DNA of 39,672 nucleotides from JBJKRF01 sp046704785 (GTDB lineage Bacteria; Chloroflexota; Anaerolineae; Anaerolineales; Villigracilaceae): positions 1-39,672 of the forward strand of contig JBJKRF010000073.1 of assembly GCA_046704785.1 (NCBI GenBank), given 5' to 3'. Positions 1 through 9,374 of this stretch are shown piece by piece; within the stretch, counting starts at the first letter, position 1, and every line of letters begins with the position of its first letter. A model generated the notes under the pieces. It was not told the DNA's origin and did not search any database. It saw nothing but the letters and a program-made list of their open reading frames with translations. The position numbers and the translations under genes are program-made.

Positions 1-87
1 TGGAGGGTGGTGGGTATTGTTTTCGCATTTTTTAAAAAAATGGTTTGTGGGGTATTGTGGGGTATAAACGGTTTTTGTGGGGGTTTG

Positions 88-106
88 GGCGGCGGTGCGC
101 GCCGCC
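88..106. other. GC-rich inverted repeat in G-rich intergenic DNA
   Basis: GGCGGCG (88-94) pairs perfectly with CGCCGCC (100-106) across a 5-base loop. It lies beyond the terminator of the propeller lipoprotein gene, in a stretch (1-120) whose plus strand is strongly G- and T-rich. No T-run follows on either strand, so it is not a clean intrinsic terminator. I see no gene in 1-203. Confidence 0.4.
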
Positions 107-150
107 AACACCCCAACATTTACTCCTTTACCACGGGAAATCCCAAAGAA

Positions 151-195
151 TCCAAAAATGCAGCAACGGCCTGGGGAAACAAAGGCCGTTGCTGC
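151..195 (-). terminator. Rho-independent terminator of the lipoprotein operon
   Basis: A perfect 12-bp inverted repeat, GCAGCAACGGCC (160-171) and GGCCGTTGCTGC (184-195), has a 12-base loop. Read on the minus strand, the stem is followed at once by ATTTTTGG. It starts only 9 bases after the stop codon of the lipoprotein gene, so it very probably ends the minus-strand transcript. Confidence 0.85.
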
Positions 196-203
196 GTCGC
201 TTC

Positions 204-1664
204 CTAGTGCATGATGGCGGCCTCTTTCCCTACATTCAAGGTTCCGGCATCGAATTGTTTGCCAGACTCGATCAGGGTGCGTTCCGAACCATCTGCCAGT
301 TGGTCGTTCAACTTTACCCAGCCGCTCTTGGTCTGAGCCACGAGGACGTAATAGCCGGGAGGCACTTCGTTAAAGGTAAACTTGCCGTCAGAGTCTGTCT
401 TGACCGACATAAAGTACGGCTGGTCAGAGCAGGGCGTATCACCGGTGAAGCGGGCGCTGATGGGTTCCACACAGATTTCCACGTTTGCGTCCGTGAGCTT
501 ATTGTTATCGGCGTCCTCAAGAATTCCGGTGATGGAGGCCTTGATCTTGGTGTTCAGGTCGGGGATGGTTGGGCCGTCCTTCACAACGGCGGCAAACTCG
601 ACGTAATTGTCTGCAATGTCAGAGTTGTCCATGCGATAGGTCTTCCACTGATTGTTATCCATGACCGTCAGACCGTAGGAGGTGGATAGCCAAACCCGTC
701 CCCGGCTGTCACCTGTCACGGAATAGACGTGATCGCTGGACAAGTTCTTCCCATCGACGTTGTAGTACTTCCAGCTATTGCCGTTATACATGACTGCGCC
801 GTTGTTGAGGGTCGCCATCCAGAGATTACCGCTCGAGTCGAAGCTCATTCCCTGGACAAAGTCGTACCCCGATTTGGGGATCAGTTTCCAGGTGTTGTTG
901 TCGTAGACAGCGACGCCTCGGCCATAGCCTACCCAGGGGCGTCCGGACGAATCGAGCGCCAGCCCCTGGAAGTAGAGATCTTCGTTGAAGCCCTGTCCTT
1001 TTTCGAACACCGTCCATTTATCGTCTTCGAACAATGCGACGCTGCGAGGCGTCAACGCCCAGACCCGGTTGTTGTCTGTGTCCACGGCCACATCCAGAAC
1101 CAGATCGTTGGCGTCGTCGCCGGTTGCCAGCTTACTGGAGTCATAGGTGGTCCATTTGTCGTCGCTGTAATGGCTGACGCCGTTGTAGTGAGCGATCCAG
1201 ATGTCGCCATTTTCTCCACAGGCAATTCCATTGACGATGTCGTAATCCGAGGGTTTGTCGATATGCTCCCACTTGTCGCCGTCGAACAGGTTGATTCCAT
1301 CGGAGACGGCGACCACAATGCGATGATCCTTGGGGCAAACGGTTCCCTTGGGGACGTAGTTGCTGGACAGGCTGGCGTTGCCTGTATCTTTGTTATAGGT
1401 CTTCCAGCCATCTCCGTTGATGCAGGAGATGCCACCGTCGCGCAGTCCAATGCAGGCGATTCCCGACCCATCGGGCGAAGTGGTTGCTGGCAGCGCCGGC
1501 GCGTTGGGATCGTGCGTGGGCGTCGCGTTGACATCGGGCGTAGTGGTCGAAGTGGCATGGATATGCCTCGTCTGCTCACTGCTGCTTGTGGAGACCGAAC
1601 AAGCCATACTGACAAGCAACAGGCACACGAGCAAAAAGAGTATGGGAAATCGATTCTGTTTCAT
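204..1664 (-). CDS. Secreted propeller-repeat lipoprotein with C-terminal CnaB-like domain
   Basis: Protein of 486 residues. The N-terminus has a basic start, a hydrophobic stretch and a cysteine near residue 22 (VSMAC), so a lipoprotein or signal-anchored export signal is likely, although the lipobox is imperfect. Residues about 60-355 carry repeats of the two-component-regulator propeller type: a Trp-Lys/Thr-x-Tyr/Phe strand, then 'D..G..W..T..GV.V' elements. Residues about 370-470 resemble a carboxypeptidase-regulatory or CnaB beta-sandwich (ITGIL...GKFTFNEVPPGYYVLVA). The ATG at 1664 is chosen because GGAG lies about 9 bases upstream; a TTG directly before it is less likely. It follows the FHA-ABC gene by about 46 bases and is probably cotranscribed with it. 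It has no catalytic motif, and its ligand is unknown. A sensor or surface-binding role is inference. Confidence 0.8.
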   Translation of the reverse strand: MKQNRFPILFLLVCLLLVSMACSVSTSSSEQTRHIHATSTTTPDVNATPTHDPNAPALPATTSPDGSGIACIGLRDGGISCINGDGWKTYNKDTGNASLSSNYVPKGTVCPKDHRIVVAVSDGINLFDGDKWEHIDKPSDYDIVNGIACGENGDIWIAHYNGVSHYSDDKWTTYDSSKLATGDDANDLVLDVAVDTDNNRVWALTPRSVALFEDDKWTVFEKGQGFNEDLYFQGLALDSSGRPWVGYGRGVAVYDNNTWKLIPKSGYDFVQGMSFDSSGNLWMATLNNGAVMYNGNSWKYYNVDGKNLSSDHVYSVTGDSRGRVWLSTSYGLTVMDNNQWKTYRMDNSDIADNYVEFAAVVKDGPTIPDLNTKIKASITGILEDADNNKLTDANVEICVEPISARFTGDTPCSDQPYFMSVKTDSDGKFTFNEVPPGYYVLVAQTKSGWVKLNDQLADGSERTLIESGKQFDAGTLNVGKEAAIMH

Positions 1665-1710
1665 CAAATATTTCTCCAGGTGATTTTCACCGGGTCAATG
1701 CGTTCATGCG

Positions 1711-4700
1711 CTAGGATACTTCTCTGCGCTTCTGCATGATGACGGTGCCGCCGAACAAAACGAGGCAAATGATAATCTGTGCGGACCAGGTGGTAATAAG
1801 CATGCGCAAATAGGCCGATCGGTCAGTTTTGTCAACAAAGGTCCAGCCATATTGGTCCTTGTACTGGCTGATGGTTGACTCTGCCGACCCGACTGCAGTT
1901 GCCCGTTTGGTCTTCAAATCGGTAATGTCTACCTGGTATTTTTTCAGGGCATCTTTGTAGTCTTCCTGCTTGTTTTGCCATGCATTGATTTCGTCCTTAT
2001 AGATGTCCTGTAGTTGTGTGGCATCATTGTTGTAGCTGGTCAGGTTGCTGATGTATGTTTGCAACTCTGGGACGCTTTGCAACGCGGTGCCGGTAGGCGC
2101 TTCTGGTGCACGCGGCAGGTGGGGCTCTTCAGGCTGCGGCCCTGGGTCCACTGGCGAGGCAGGATCCGGCTTGTCGAGGGCATCGGTGTAATATTTACCG
2201 AGGCCTGGGAAGTTGCAACTGTCGATGTAGAGGGCATTTTGACCCATACAGGTGCATTGCGCATTTTTCTGATCCAGTGTGAGCGCATCTCGTTGTGCTT
2301 TTGGAAGAGACCAACACGCGTCTCCTGCTACATCGGAGCCTACCCCGCTGATGCCAACATAAGCCTGAAAGGCCCAGCGCATGGGAGCCACTGCGGTGAT
2401 AGCGTCTGGGAGTTGGATGAGCGCACCGCTCAACACCATCTGTGGAATGATGAACAGGATCAACAACAACGGCGCAGCGTTGGCATTGGGCGCAAGGGCC
2501 GAACAGAAGAGCCCGACCATCGTCCCAGACAGAACCAAAAGAAATTCTGTAATGAAGAAGAATATCTTCTCTTCATTTCCGCCAGGCATTTGGAAGGCCA
2601 TGTAACGGATCACAGTGAAGCACAACGCTTGGTAGACTGCCAGAACGATGGCGATCCAAGTCTTGGACAAAATGTAGGAGGAGAGCTGCAGGTTGACCAT
2701 TCTCTCCCGCTTGTAGATCTCGCGTTCCTTGACCAATTCGCGCATCATGGCCAGGCCGCCCACCAACACCGATGTGTTGGTAAGGGAAATGAGCGTTACC
2801 ACGAAATCGTTGAAGGCGCCGCTGGCAAAGCTGGTTGGGGCCTGCCCGACGCCGGACGCCAGGACGAAATCGAGCGAGGCCATCATAGGCGCGATCAGAA
2901 TCAGCAAGATCAGGCTGAACTTATCACGCGTCATAATCTTGACGTTGCGTTCAGACAGAATGATAAACTGACGAATCACGGAGGCCTGTTTGCCCTTGGC
3001 CGCTGTTGCGGCGGTTTTCGGCTTGCTGGGTGCGCGTCCCATCAGGGGCTCCGTGATGTATTTTTTGTAGGCTGCGTCTTTCTTGTAACGATTTGCCCAT
3101 TCGGTGCCGTTGGCCAGTTCTTCCTGGTCTAGCAGGGTATAGATGTTGTCGAATTCCATTGCGCTGGCGCGGCGTTCCCGTTCGCTACGGTACTGGTCGA
3201 AGTACGTCAGCGCTTCCTCCGGCGGCCCGAACCAGGTCAGGTAACCGCCACGGGCCAGGAATACCACCTTATCGGCCAGCATGACGTTCTTGGTGGCGTG
3301 CGTGATCATCACGATGGTGCGGCCCTGGTCAGCCAGGCGGCGCATCAGGCGCATCAACTCCGTCTCCATGCCGGGGTCCAGACCGGAGGTGGGTTCATCC
3401 AGGAAGAACAGGCCCGGCTTGGTGATCAATTCGACGCCGATTGAGACGCGTTTCTGCTGTCCGCCGCTCAGGCTGCTGATCTGGGTGTCCCGGCGGTGGG
3501 CCAGGTCGAGGTCTTCCATAACTTCCTGGATGCGCTGGTGACGTTCCGCCTCGGTTGTGTCTGCGGGCATGCGCAGGCGGGCCGCGTAATCCAGGGCCTG
3601 GAAGACCGTCAATTCCATGTGGATGATGTCTTTCTGTGGCACGTATCCGATCGTGGAGCGGATTGCGTCGAACTCCTTGTAAACGTCGATCGTGCCATTT
3701 ACGATCACCTGTCCGTGGGTTGCGGGCCGGTAGCCGGCAATAGCGTCCACCAGGGTGGACTTGCCGCCGCCGCTTTGGCCCACGACGACGACGAACTCCT
3801 TTGGCTGAATGACCAACGAAATGTCTTGAAGGATATTCAGGTCTTTGTTGACCCATTTGTTCAAGCCGAGCACATCAACACGCACGCCGCCTTCAGACTG
3901 GTCGGATTGAGTGAACTCATTTTCATCCACCACAAAGCGGTAAGGCCCGATCTGGATGGCGTCCCCCGGCTGTACCCAGGTTTCGGTGACGTTCTTCCCG
4001 TTGACGAATGTCCCGTTGCTGCTGCGCAGGTCTCGTAGCCGGAAGCGTTTGCCGATCTTTTCCACTTCGGCATGATATTGGGAAACCGTCGGAGCGGGAA
4101 TCACGATATCGTTGTCTTTGTTGCGGCCTATCCGCATCAAGCGGTTCTCGGTGAACTGGATGGAACGCTGCGGCGTAGCCGCCTCGGCCAGCGGCGCCAG
4201 ATAGTCCAGCGTAACCATTTCGCCGGGTGCGTAGCCGCCGATGCGTATCTTTGCCCCGTGGTACATGCGGACGGGTTCCATCACGGGCTTTCCGTCCAGC
4301 ATGAGCGCATTACTCAGATTGGGCGCAGGGACCAGGTAATAATCGTTTCCACGCTTTTCCAACTCGGCGTGTGAGCGTGAAACAAAACGATTATTGAGCA
4401 CGATGTCATTGTCGGCCTGGCGCCCGATGCGGATGCGCGGCGCAGTGAGGGTGTAAATCTTTGTCTCCTGGCCCGATTCATTGACGACCAACTGTGGCGG
4501 ACTGGCTGGCACCGGAGCCGGTGCCGGACCTGCCGGGCCCGACCCGGACGGGGGTTTCATCATGACCGTCTTGCCCGAATCACTCTGACCAGGCATCCCG
4601 TTCATGCTCGCCATGTCGGCTCCTTGCATCATGGTCTTGTTCGATGCATCCGACCCTTGCCCGGGTGTCTGATCAGAACTGCCCGGTTCGTTCATCATCA

Positions 4701-5100
4701 TTGTCTTGTTTGAAGCATCTGGGGCGTTCATCATCGTCTGGTTGAGCGCGTCGGGTTTGATTACAACGGTTCCGCCAGCGGCCTCCGGCTTCTGCATAAC
4801 GATTGTCAGACGCAGTTCGACCTGGTCACCCAGCCTGATCGTGTCACCGTTCGAGAGCGGTCGTAATCCCTGAATGCGTTCGCCGTTGACGAAGGTGCCG
4901 TTGCTGCTGCCCAAGTCTTCAATGGTGTATCCAGAGTCTGTCCGTGAGATGCGGGCATGTTTTCGTGAGACATTGGCCTGGTTGATGACGACGTCGGCAG
5001 GCCCTACGCGGCCAATCGTCAATGGCTTGTCGGAAAGGTCGATTCTCTCGTCCTTTCGTGGTCCTTTCGTGATGACCAGGTAGTCCTGTGCATTATCCAT
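1711..5100 (-). CDS. FHA-domain ABC transporter, ATPase fused to ABCG-type permease
   Basis: Protein of 1129 residues. From the N-terminus: an FHA domain (about 8-100, with SRKHA and GSSNGTFVNG); a Gly/Pro/Met-rich linker (about 105-205) with repeated N-K/Q-T-M-M motifs; a second FHA (about 215-300, SRSHAE, but without the SSNGT motif); and a third (about 312-395, SQYHAE and RSSNGTFVNG). An ABC ATPase follows (about 405-640: Walker A GQSGGGKST, signature LSGGQQKR, Walker B LFFLDEPTSGLD), then an ABC2-type permease. A cysteine-containing, coiled-coil loop lies before the last membrane segment. This is the ABCG half-transporter layout with phosphothreonine-reading domains added, so transport is probably gated by Ser/Thr phosphorylation. 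The ATG at 5100 is preceded by GGAGG at ideal spacing; a TTG four codons upstream overlaps that site. The substrate cannot be told from sequence. Confidence 0.92.
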   Translation of the reverse strand: MDNAQDYLVITKGPRKDERIDLSDKPLTIGRVGPADVVINQANVSRKHARISRTDSGYTIEDLGSSNGTFVNGERIQGLRPLSNGDTIRLGDQVELRLTIVMQKPEAAGGTVVIKPDALNQTMMNAPDASNKTMMMNEPGSSDQTPGQGSDASNKTMMQGADMASMNGMPGQSDSGKTVMMKPPSGSGPAGPAPAPVPASPPQLVVNESGQETKIYTLTAPRIRIGRQADNDIVLNNRFVSRSHAELEKRGNDYYLVPAPNLSNALMLDGKPVMEPVRMYHGAKIRIGGYAPGEMVTLDYLAPLAEAATPQRSIQFTENRLMRIGRNKDNDIVIPAPTVSQYHAEVEKIGKRFRLRDLRSSNGTFVNGKNVTETWVQPGDAIQIGPYRFVVDENEFTQSDQSEGGVRVDVLGLNKWVNKDLNILQDISLVIQPKEFVVVVGQSGGGKSTLVDAIAGYRPATHGQVIVNGTIDVYKEFDAIRSTIGYVPQKDIIHMELTVFQALDYAARLRMPADTTEAERHQRIQEVMEDLDLAHRRDTQISSLSGGQQKRVSIGVELITKPGLFFLDEPTSGLDPGMETELMRLMRRLADQGRTIVMITHATKNVMLADKVVFLARGGYLTWFGPPEEALTYFDQYRSERERRASAMEFDNIYTLLDQEELANGTEWANRYKKDAAYKKYITEPLMGRAPSKPKTAATAAKGKQASVIRQFIILSERNVKIMTRDKFSLILLILIAPMMASLDFVLASGVGQAPTSFASGAFNDFVVTLISLTNTSVLVGGLAMMRELVKEREIYKRERMVNLQLSSYILSKTWIAIVLAVYQALCFTVIRYMAFQMPGGNEEKIFFFITEFLLVLSGTMVGLFCSALAPNANAAPLLLILFIIPQMVLSGALIQLPDAITAVAPMRWAFQAYVGISGVGSDVAGDACWSLPKAQRDALTLDQKNAQCTCMGQNALYIDSCNFPGLGKYYTDALDKPDPASPVDPGPQPEEPHLPRAPEAPTGTALQSVPELQTYISNLTSYNNDATQLQDIYKDEINAWQNKQEDYKDALKKYQVDITDLKTKRATAVGSAESTISQYKDQYGWTFVDKTDRSAYLRMLITTWSAQIIICLVLFGGTVIMQKRREVS

Positions 5101-5250
5101 GAATACCTCCAAAAATAATAATCAGCGCTTTGGGCGTCTGGCGGCGGCTGCCCTGTGAGGGCAGGATCATCTCACCGCGTAGTTTCCCAAGGCCCGTGAT
5201 GATTCCGTCAAGGTGTGAATCCTAATTCCTATGCCTTTATTCTTCAAGGG

Positions 5251-7215
5251 TCAACGATTTCTTCGGGCATCCCGGTCTCTCAGCCGGAACAAGATATGCC
5301 GTGTGTTGACCACCACCGCAGAGGCCAGAAATAATTGGTACAGCCAGCTCTGCGCGACCAATCTCAAGTCGCTCAAGAACGAGACGTTTCCACCTACCAG
5401 GTAACGCCAGAGATGGACCCCCCCTATCGCCAAGATGGTGACGAACAAAATGCGGCCCATCATGCGGCTCAATACGCTGGCGGTAAAGACCCATTTATCG
5501 ACTGTTGAGCCAAAATTGACCAGTGGACTGGACAGGGTGGTTTGGGCTCGTATCATCAGGTCGTTAAGTGCCTTGCTGACATCATCAATGTTCAAGAAGA
5601 AGCCGTCACCTGCATTGTCTTTGAGCCGTTGCCGCCATTTCTTCTTGATGAGTTGCGCGCGGTCCTTCATGAATTGCATGTATTCGTAATAACGATCTAA
5701 CTCATGGTCCAGGCGTAGAACGATTGAATCGTAAAGCAGGGTTGCGCGAATCATGCGCAGCATGTGCAAATTCATCGGTATGTTGAATTTCTGGCCGATT
5801 TGCATCATGACCAGCCATTGCCGCGCCGAGGTTCGTTCCCAGTAATGTGTGTATTTGGCTGGCGTGTTAAAAGTATGCAGCACACGCATGTATTCGTCCT
5901 GGATCTCTTTGATCAGCGCCGGGAGGTCTACTGGCGGCAGCGGTTCCATTAAACTGATGGCCGCACGCGCCATGGTTTCCACATCCTGGTTTGCCATGCT
6001 CAAGACCATTTGCTCCAGGGCGATCAGTTGCTGGTTGTTGAAGCTACCACAACTGCCGAAATCGACGAATGTCACTTCGCTGTTCGGGCGGATGAGGATA
6101 TTGGCTGGGTGGGGGTCGGCATGGAAGAAGATGTGCTCGTCGCAGCACCAGAAATTTACCCAGAGAATACGTCGCGCCACCAGGCCGGGATCGATGTTCA
6201 ACTCGCGTAGCAACGTACGCCCTTTGGGATCATTCTGCTCGACGGCTGAGATGACCTCCCAGAGCCATAACCCCGAGACGAACTCCTGAACCAGTACCTC
6301 GTCGCCTGACAGTTCGAAGTAAACGCGTGGAGCGGTGAAAAAATGCTTTCCCGACTTCTTGGCGTTTCGGCGGAAAATGTCCTGGAAACGACCCTCGCGC
6401 CGAAAATCGAGTTCCTCCGTCAGAATCTCGTGCAACTGAATCCGCAGGTTGCGCGTATAACCGGGGCGCACGAAGGTCAAGAACTCGGCGGTCTTTAAAA
6501 TCCAGTCCAGCACCTGCAAGTCGGCCATGAACAATTCTGCGATGCCGGGCCGGCGTATCTTGACGACCACCTTGGTACCATCCCGTAAGATGGCTTGGTA
6601 CACACAGGCCATAGAGGCTGATCCTACCGGTTTCGGGTCGAAGACGGAAAAAACCTCCTGCCAAGGGCGTTGGATAGCGTGTTCGATGGCTTCCAAAGCC
6701 TGCTCTGTGGAGAAAGGCGGCATACGGTCCAACATCTTCGACAACTCGATGCAGTAGGCCCAGGGAACCAGGTCGATGCGCATGGCGACCTGTTGGCCTA
6801 ATTTGACGAAAGTGCCGCCGGCTCGTTCCAAGGCGCGGCGCAGACGGACGGCTCGTCTCTCGACGCTATCCCGATGCAGCAGTTGATCGATCAGGTTGCC
6901 AAAGACGATTGTTGCCAGTAGATTGATCCAGGTCAATAGGCGACTCAGGCTACGCCAGACGGAGCTCTTGAAAACCGGTGACTCCAGAGAAGGCAACCAA
7001 TGCCGCCTCTCGTCCGGCGCGATCAACTGCTCACGCCGGGGAATGCTCTGCAAGATCGCCTCGGCGGGAGGCTGCTTGGTCACTTTGGCAGGCTCTTCCT
7101 TGGCGATTTCCTGGTTGCGGCGCCACTCCTGCACGGCATCGAAGACGGACTGTCGAATGTGGAGGGGTTTCAGGTCGGCTTGCGTGTCCATTGGGTCGCT
7201 ATACATCTTTGTCAT
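5251..7215 (-). CDS. ABC1/UbiB-family atypical kinase, motifs intact
   Basis: Protein of 654 residues in the ABC1/ADCK/UbiB atypical kinase family, whose members bind ATP and support quinone or membrane-lipid metabolism. Visible motifs: the KxGQ motif VKLGQ (K138-Q141), the family nucleotide loop in the degenerate form SASMACVYQA, VVVKI with lysine 219, the catalytic loop HADPHPAN (365-372) and the metal-binding DFG (385-387). Two hydrophobic segments close to the C-terminus (about 585-650) suggest membrane anchoring, as in UbiB. An N-terminal extension of about 85 residues is not recognised. The gene overlaps the 3' end of the upstream paralogue by 17 bases, indicating translational coupling. 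ATG at 7206 is an alternative start, and neither has a strong ribosome site. No ubiquinone genes are near, so a quinone role is not supported locally. Confidence 0.88.
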   Translation of the reverse strand: MTKMYSDPMDTQADLKPLHIRQSVFDAVQEWRRNQEIAKEEPAKVTKQPPAEAILQSIPRREQLIAPDERRHWLPSLESPVFKSSVWRSLSRLLTWINLLATIVFGNLIDQLLHRDSVERRAVRLRRALERAGGTFVKLGQQVAMRIDLVPWAYCIELSKMLDRMPPFSTEQALEAIEHAIQRPWQEVFSVFDPKPVGSASMACVYQAILRDGTKVVVKIRRPGIAELFMADLQVLDWILKTAEFLTFVRPGYTRNLRIQLHEILTEELDFRREGRFQDIFRRNAKKSGKHFFTAPRVYFELSGDEVLVQEFVSGLWLWEVISAVEQNDPKGRTLLRELNIDPGLVARRILWVNFWCCDEHIFFHADPHPANILIRPNSEVTFVDFGSCGSFNNQQLIALEQMVLSMANQDVETMARAAISLMEPLPPVDLPALIKEIQDEYMRVLHTFNTPAKYTHYWERTSARQWLVMMQIGQKFNIPMNLHMLRMIRATLLYDSIVLRLDHELDRYYEYMQFMKDRAQLIKKKWRQRLKDNAGDGFFLNIDDVSKALNDLMIRAQTTLSSPLVNFGSTVDKWVFTASVLSRMMGRILFVTILAIGGVHLWRYLVGGNVSFLSDLRLVAQSWLYQLFLASAVVVNTRHILFRLRDRDARRNR

Positions 7216-9070
7216 CCATGCGGAACAAAACGGTTCTACTGTTTACAACAATTAATACCAGGATGGCGATCTGGTAAAGAGGGTTTGTCACTACCGCTTG
7301 CAGGACTTTATATACGTCAAGGGCTTGGCCGATGCCAAGCTGGAAAGCAACCAAAATGGCGGCGATCAACGTTGTGAACAGCGCCTGCGCTGAAAACTGG
7401 ACCAACGTGTACACGGCGAAAGACCATTTGCTCATCAAGGCATTGAAGTTGACGGATGGCAGCGAGAATAGGTGGATCGTACGCATGTAGAAACCTTCCA
7501 GGGTTTGGGCAATGCGGTCGATGCGGATGATGAGCTGTTCGTTCGACTTGCCGTCCAACTGGTCGAGGATGGTGTCGGTCACACGCCGGCGGGCCTGTTC
7601 TGCCTTGTAGCTGTCGAAGTCTCGATATTCCTCGACGAAGTCGATTTCGTGATCCAACCGAACAGCCATCGACTCGAATAATAGCGTCGATCGAAGAAGC
7701 CGCAAGACCTGGATATCGATCGTCATCCCGTATTTATGGGCGACTTCGATCATCCCCATCCACTGAACGGCAGAAGTGCGCTCCTGCCAGGGAATACTTT
7801 CGGGCGTAGCTTCCAAGGCATACAGAACCTGCCAGTTGTAGGTTTCCAACTCCTGGGTCAGTTCGATGATATCGACCGGCGGCAAAGGCTCCATCAGGAT
7901 GAGTGTGGAACGGGCCATGTTTTGGGGGTCGCGCTGCCAGGCGTAATACAAGTTTTGTCGCACGGCCTGTCGCTTCGTGCGGCTGAGTGTTCCGGTGGTG
8001 GCAAAGTTGACGAAGTATAGCGTGCTATTTTTCCCGATAATGACGTTATCGGGGTTGGGGTCGGCATGGAAGAAAAGGTTTTCTTCACGAGCCCAGTAGT
8101 TTACCCATAGCAATCGTTTGGCCACTTTCTTGGGGTCGATGTTTCTTTCGCGCGCCTGCGCAAGGACGTCCTGGTTGCCTTGCTCCATGGCGGAAAGCAA
8201 CTCCCACAGCCACATGCCGCTGGCGAACTCGTTGACGACAACATCTTCTCCCGACAATTCCAGGTGGATACGCGGTGCAGAAAAGAAAGATTCGCCCGAT
8301 TTGGCCGCGGCCCGGCGGAAGGCGTCCTGGCGGCGCGCCTCTTGCACAAAATCCAATTCTTCGAGCAGCAGGCTGCGGAACTCGTCGCGGACTCCCCGTG
8401 TGAAGCCTGGACGAAAAATCGTCAGGAACTCCGCGATCAACAGCATCCAGTCGAACGCTTCCAGGTCGGACATGAACTGCTCGCCGATGCCCGGTCGACG
8501 CACTTTGACTACTACCTTCTCTCCGCTGTGTAACAACGCCTGGTAGAGGCAACTGACCGATGTGGAAACGATCGGATCGGGGTCGAAACGTTCAAAAGTC
8601 GCAGAAAGCGGTTTCCCGGTGGACTTTTCGACGATTGCAATGGCCTGATCAACCGGGAAGGGCTCCATCCTGTCGATCATCCCGGATAGTTCATTGCTGT
8701 ATACCCAGGGCACAAGATCAACACGCATGGAGATGTGAAGGCCCAACTTGATGAAAGCGCCACCGCTGCGTTCGAAAGCCCGGCGCAGCCGTAAAGCGCG
8801 CCTCCTGGGCGTATCACGACCCAGGAGGATATCAATCAATGTATTGACGGAGAAATAGAGGATTAATTGGTACCAACGGAAGAGACGGCTCAGTGAACGA
8901 AGGTGATTGACCTCGAAAGAAACAAACCGCATCTGCGGTAGGGAGTCATCAGATGAGACCTCCAGAAATTTCCGGCGAGGCAGTTCAGCGAGAATTCCCG
9001 GATGTTCACTGCCGGCTACGGGAACGGTAGGGGTATGCATAATGGGTGGCTGTTTCGTGAAATTGGACAC
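7199..9070 (-). CDS. ABC1/UbiB-family protein, probable pseudokinase
   Basis: Protein of 623 residues, clearly paralogous to the downstream kinase; they share FERFDPDP/FSVFDPKP, KVRRPG/KIRRPG, EELDF and the C-terminal hydrophobic pair. Key residues differ. The KxGQ motif reads KLGL (K108-L111, glutamine lost), and DFG is replaced by NFA (355-357), removing the metal-binding aspartate. The nucleotide-site lysine in VVVKV and the catalytic loop HADPNPDN (335-342) remain. It may bind nucleotide without phosphotransfer, or act as a partner or regulator of the intact paralogue. The start is GTG at 9070, whose upstream region has only a weak ribosome site; ATG at 9040 is an alternative. A good sigma-70-type promoter lies at 9140-9168. 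Confidence 0.87.
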   Translation of the reverse strand: MSNFTKQPPIMHTPTVPVAGSEHPGILAELPRRKFLEVSSDDSLPQMRFVSFEVNHLRSLSRLFRWYQLILYFSVNTLIDILLGRDTPRRRALRLRRAFERSGGAFIKLGLHISMRVDLVPWVYSNELSGMIDRMEPFPVDQAIAIVEKSTGKPLSATFERFDPDPIVSTSVSCLYQALLHSGEKVVVKVRRPGIGEQFMSDLEAFDWMLLIAEFLTIFRPGFTRGVRDEFRSLLLEELDFVQEARRQDAFRRAAAKSGESFFSAPRIHLELSGEDVVVNEFASGMWLWELLSAMEQGNQDVLAQARERNIDPKKVAKRLLWVNYWAREENLFFHADPNPDNVIIGKNSTLYFVNFATTGTLSRTKRQAVRQNLYYAWQRDPQNMARSTLILMEPLPPVDIIELTQELETYNWQVLYALEATPESIPWQERTSAVQWMGMIEVAHKYGMTIDIQVLRLLRSTLLFESMAVRLDHEIDFVEEYRDFDSYKAEQARRRVTDTILDQLDGKSNEQLIIRIDRIAQTLEGFYMRTIHLFSLPSVNFNALMSKWSFAVYTLVQFSAQALFTTLIAAILVAFQLGIGQALDVYKVLQAVVTNPLYQIAILVLIVVNSRTVLFRMDDKDV

Positions 9071-9139
9071 GTCATCTTTAGATTGGTCGATTGTCTAGGT
9101 GAAAATTCTATTGAACGTTGGGTCGCTATTTAATCCAAA

Positions 9140-9168
9140 ATTATGTCTCATGTAATAAGAAGTTGCAA
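9140..9168 (-). promoter_or_regulatory. Sigma-70-like promoter for the UbiB pair
   Basis: On the minus strand TTGCAA (9168-9163) is followed after exactly 17 bases by CATAAT (9145-9140). That is a good match to the housekeeping consensus, about 60-70 bases upstream of the GTG start at 9070. It would drive both ABC1 kinases and perhaps the transporter and lipoprotein genes beyond. Confidence 0.55.
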
Positions 9169-9252
9169 CTCTTTCTCGATTTGCTGTAGTACTTGCGTTG
9201 GCTGCTGGCCTATGAAAGTTGTGGACAACTTGCTCAGGAGCCTTCCTTACAG

Positions 9253-9269
9253 CCGTCCACCGTGGACGG
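9253..9269. promoter_or_regulatory. Perfect 8-bp-arm palindrome, operator- or hairpin-like
   Basis: CCGTCCAC and GTGGACGG flank a single central base. It lies in the 304-bp non-coding stretch between the glycine-zipper gene and the UbiB promoter, about 85 bases upstream of that promoter's -35 element. No T-run follows, so an operator is as likely as a terminator. Apart from this and the promoter I see nothing in 9071-9374. Confidence 0.35.
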
Positions 9270-9374
9270 AGCCGATACGCGGATATTCCTGCCCCATGAA
9301 TAATGCCCGTGCTTATTTGGGCCACGACCTTTTTTGGACAGTGAGTCTGTGATCTGATGGCGTTTAATATGCGC

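Noticed and set aside
729..1739. 336-codon open frame on the plus strand opposite the lipoprotein
   Set aside because: The minus-strand product has a signal peptide and propeller repeats; the plus-strand one has none.
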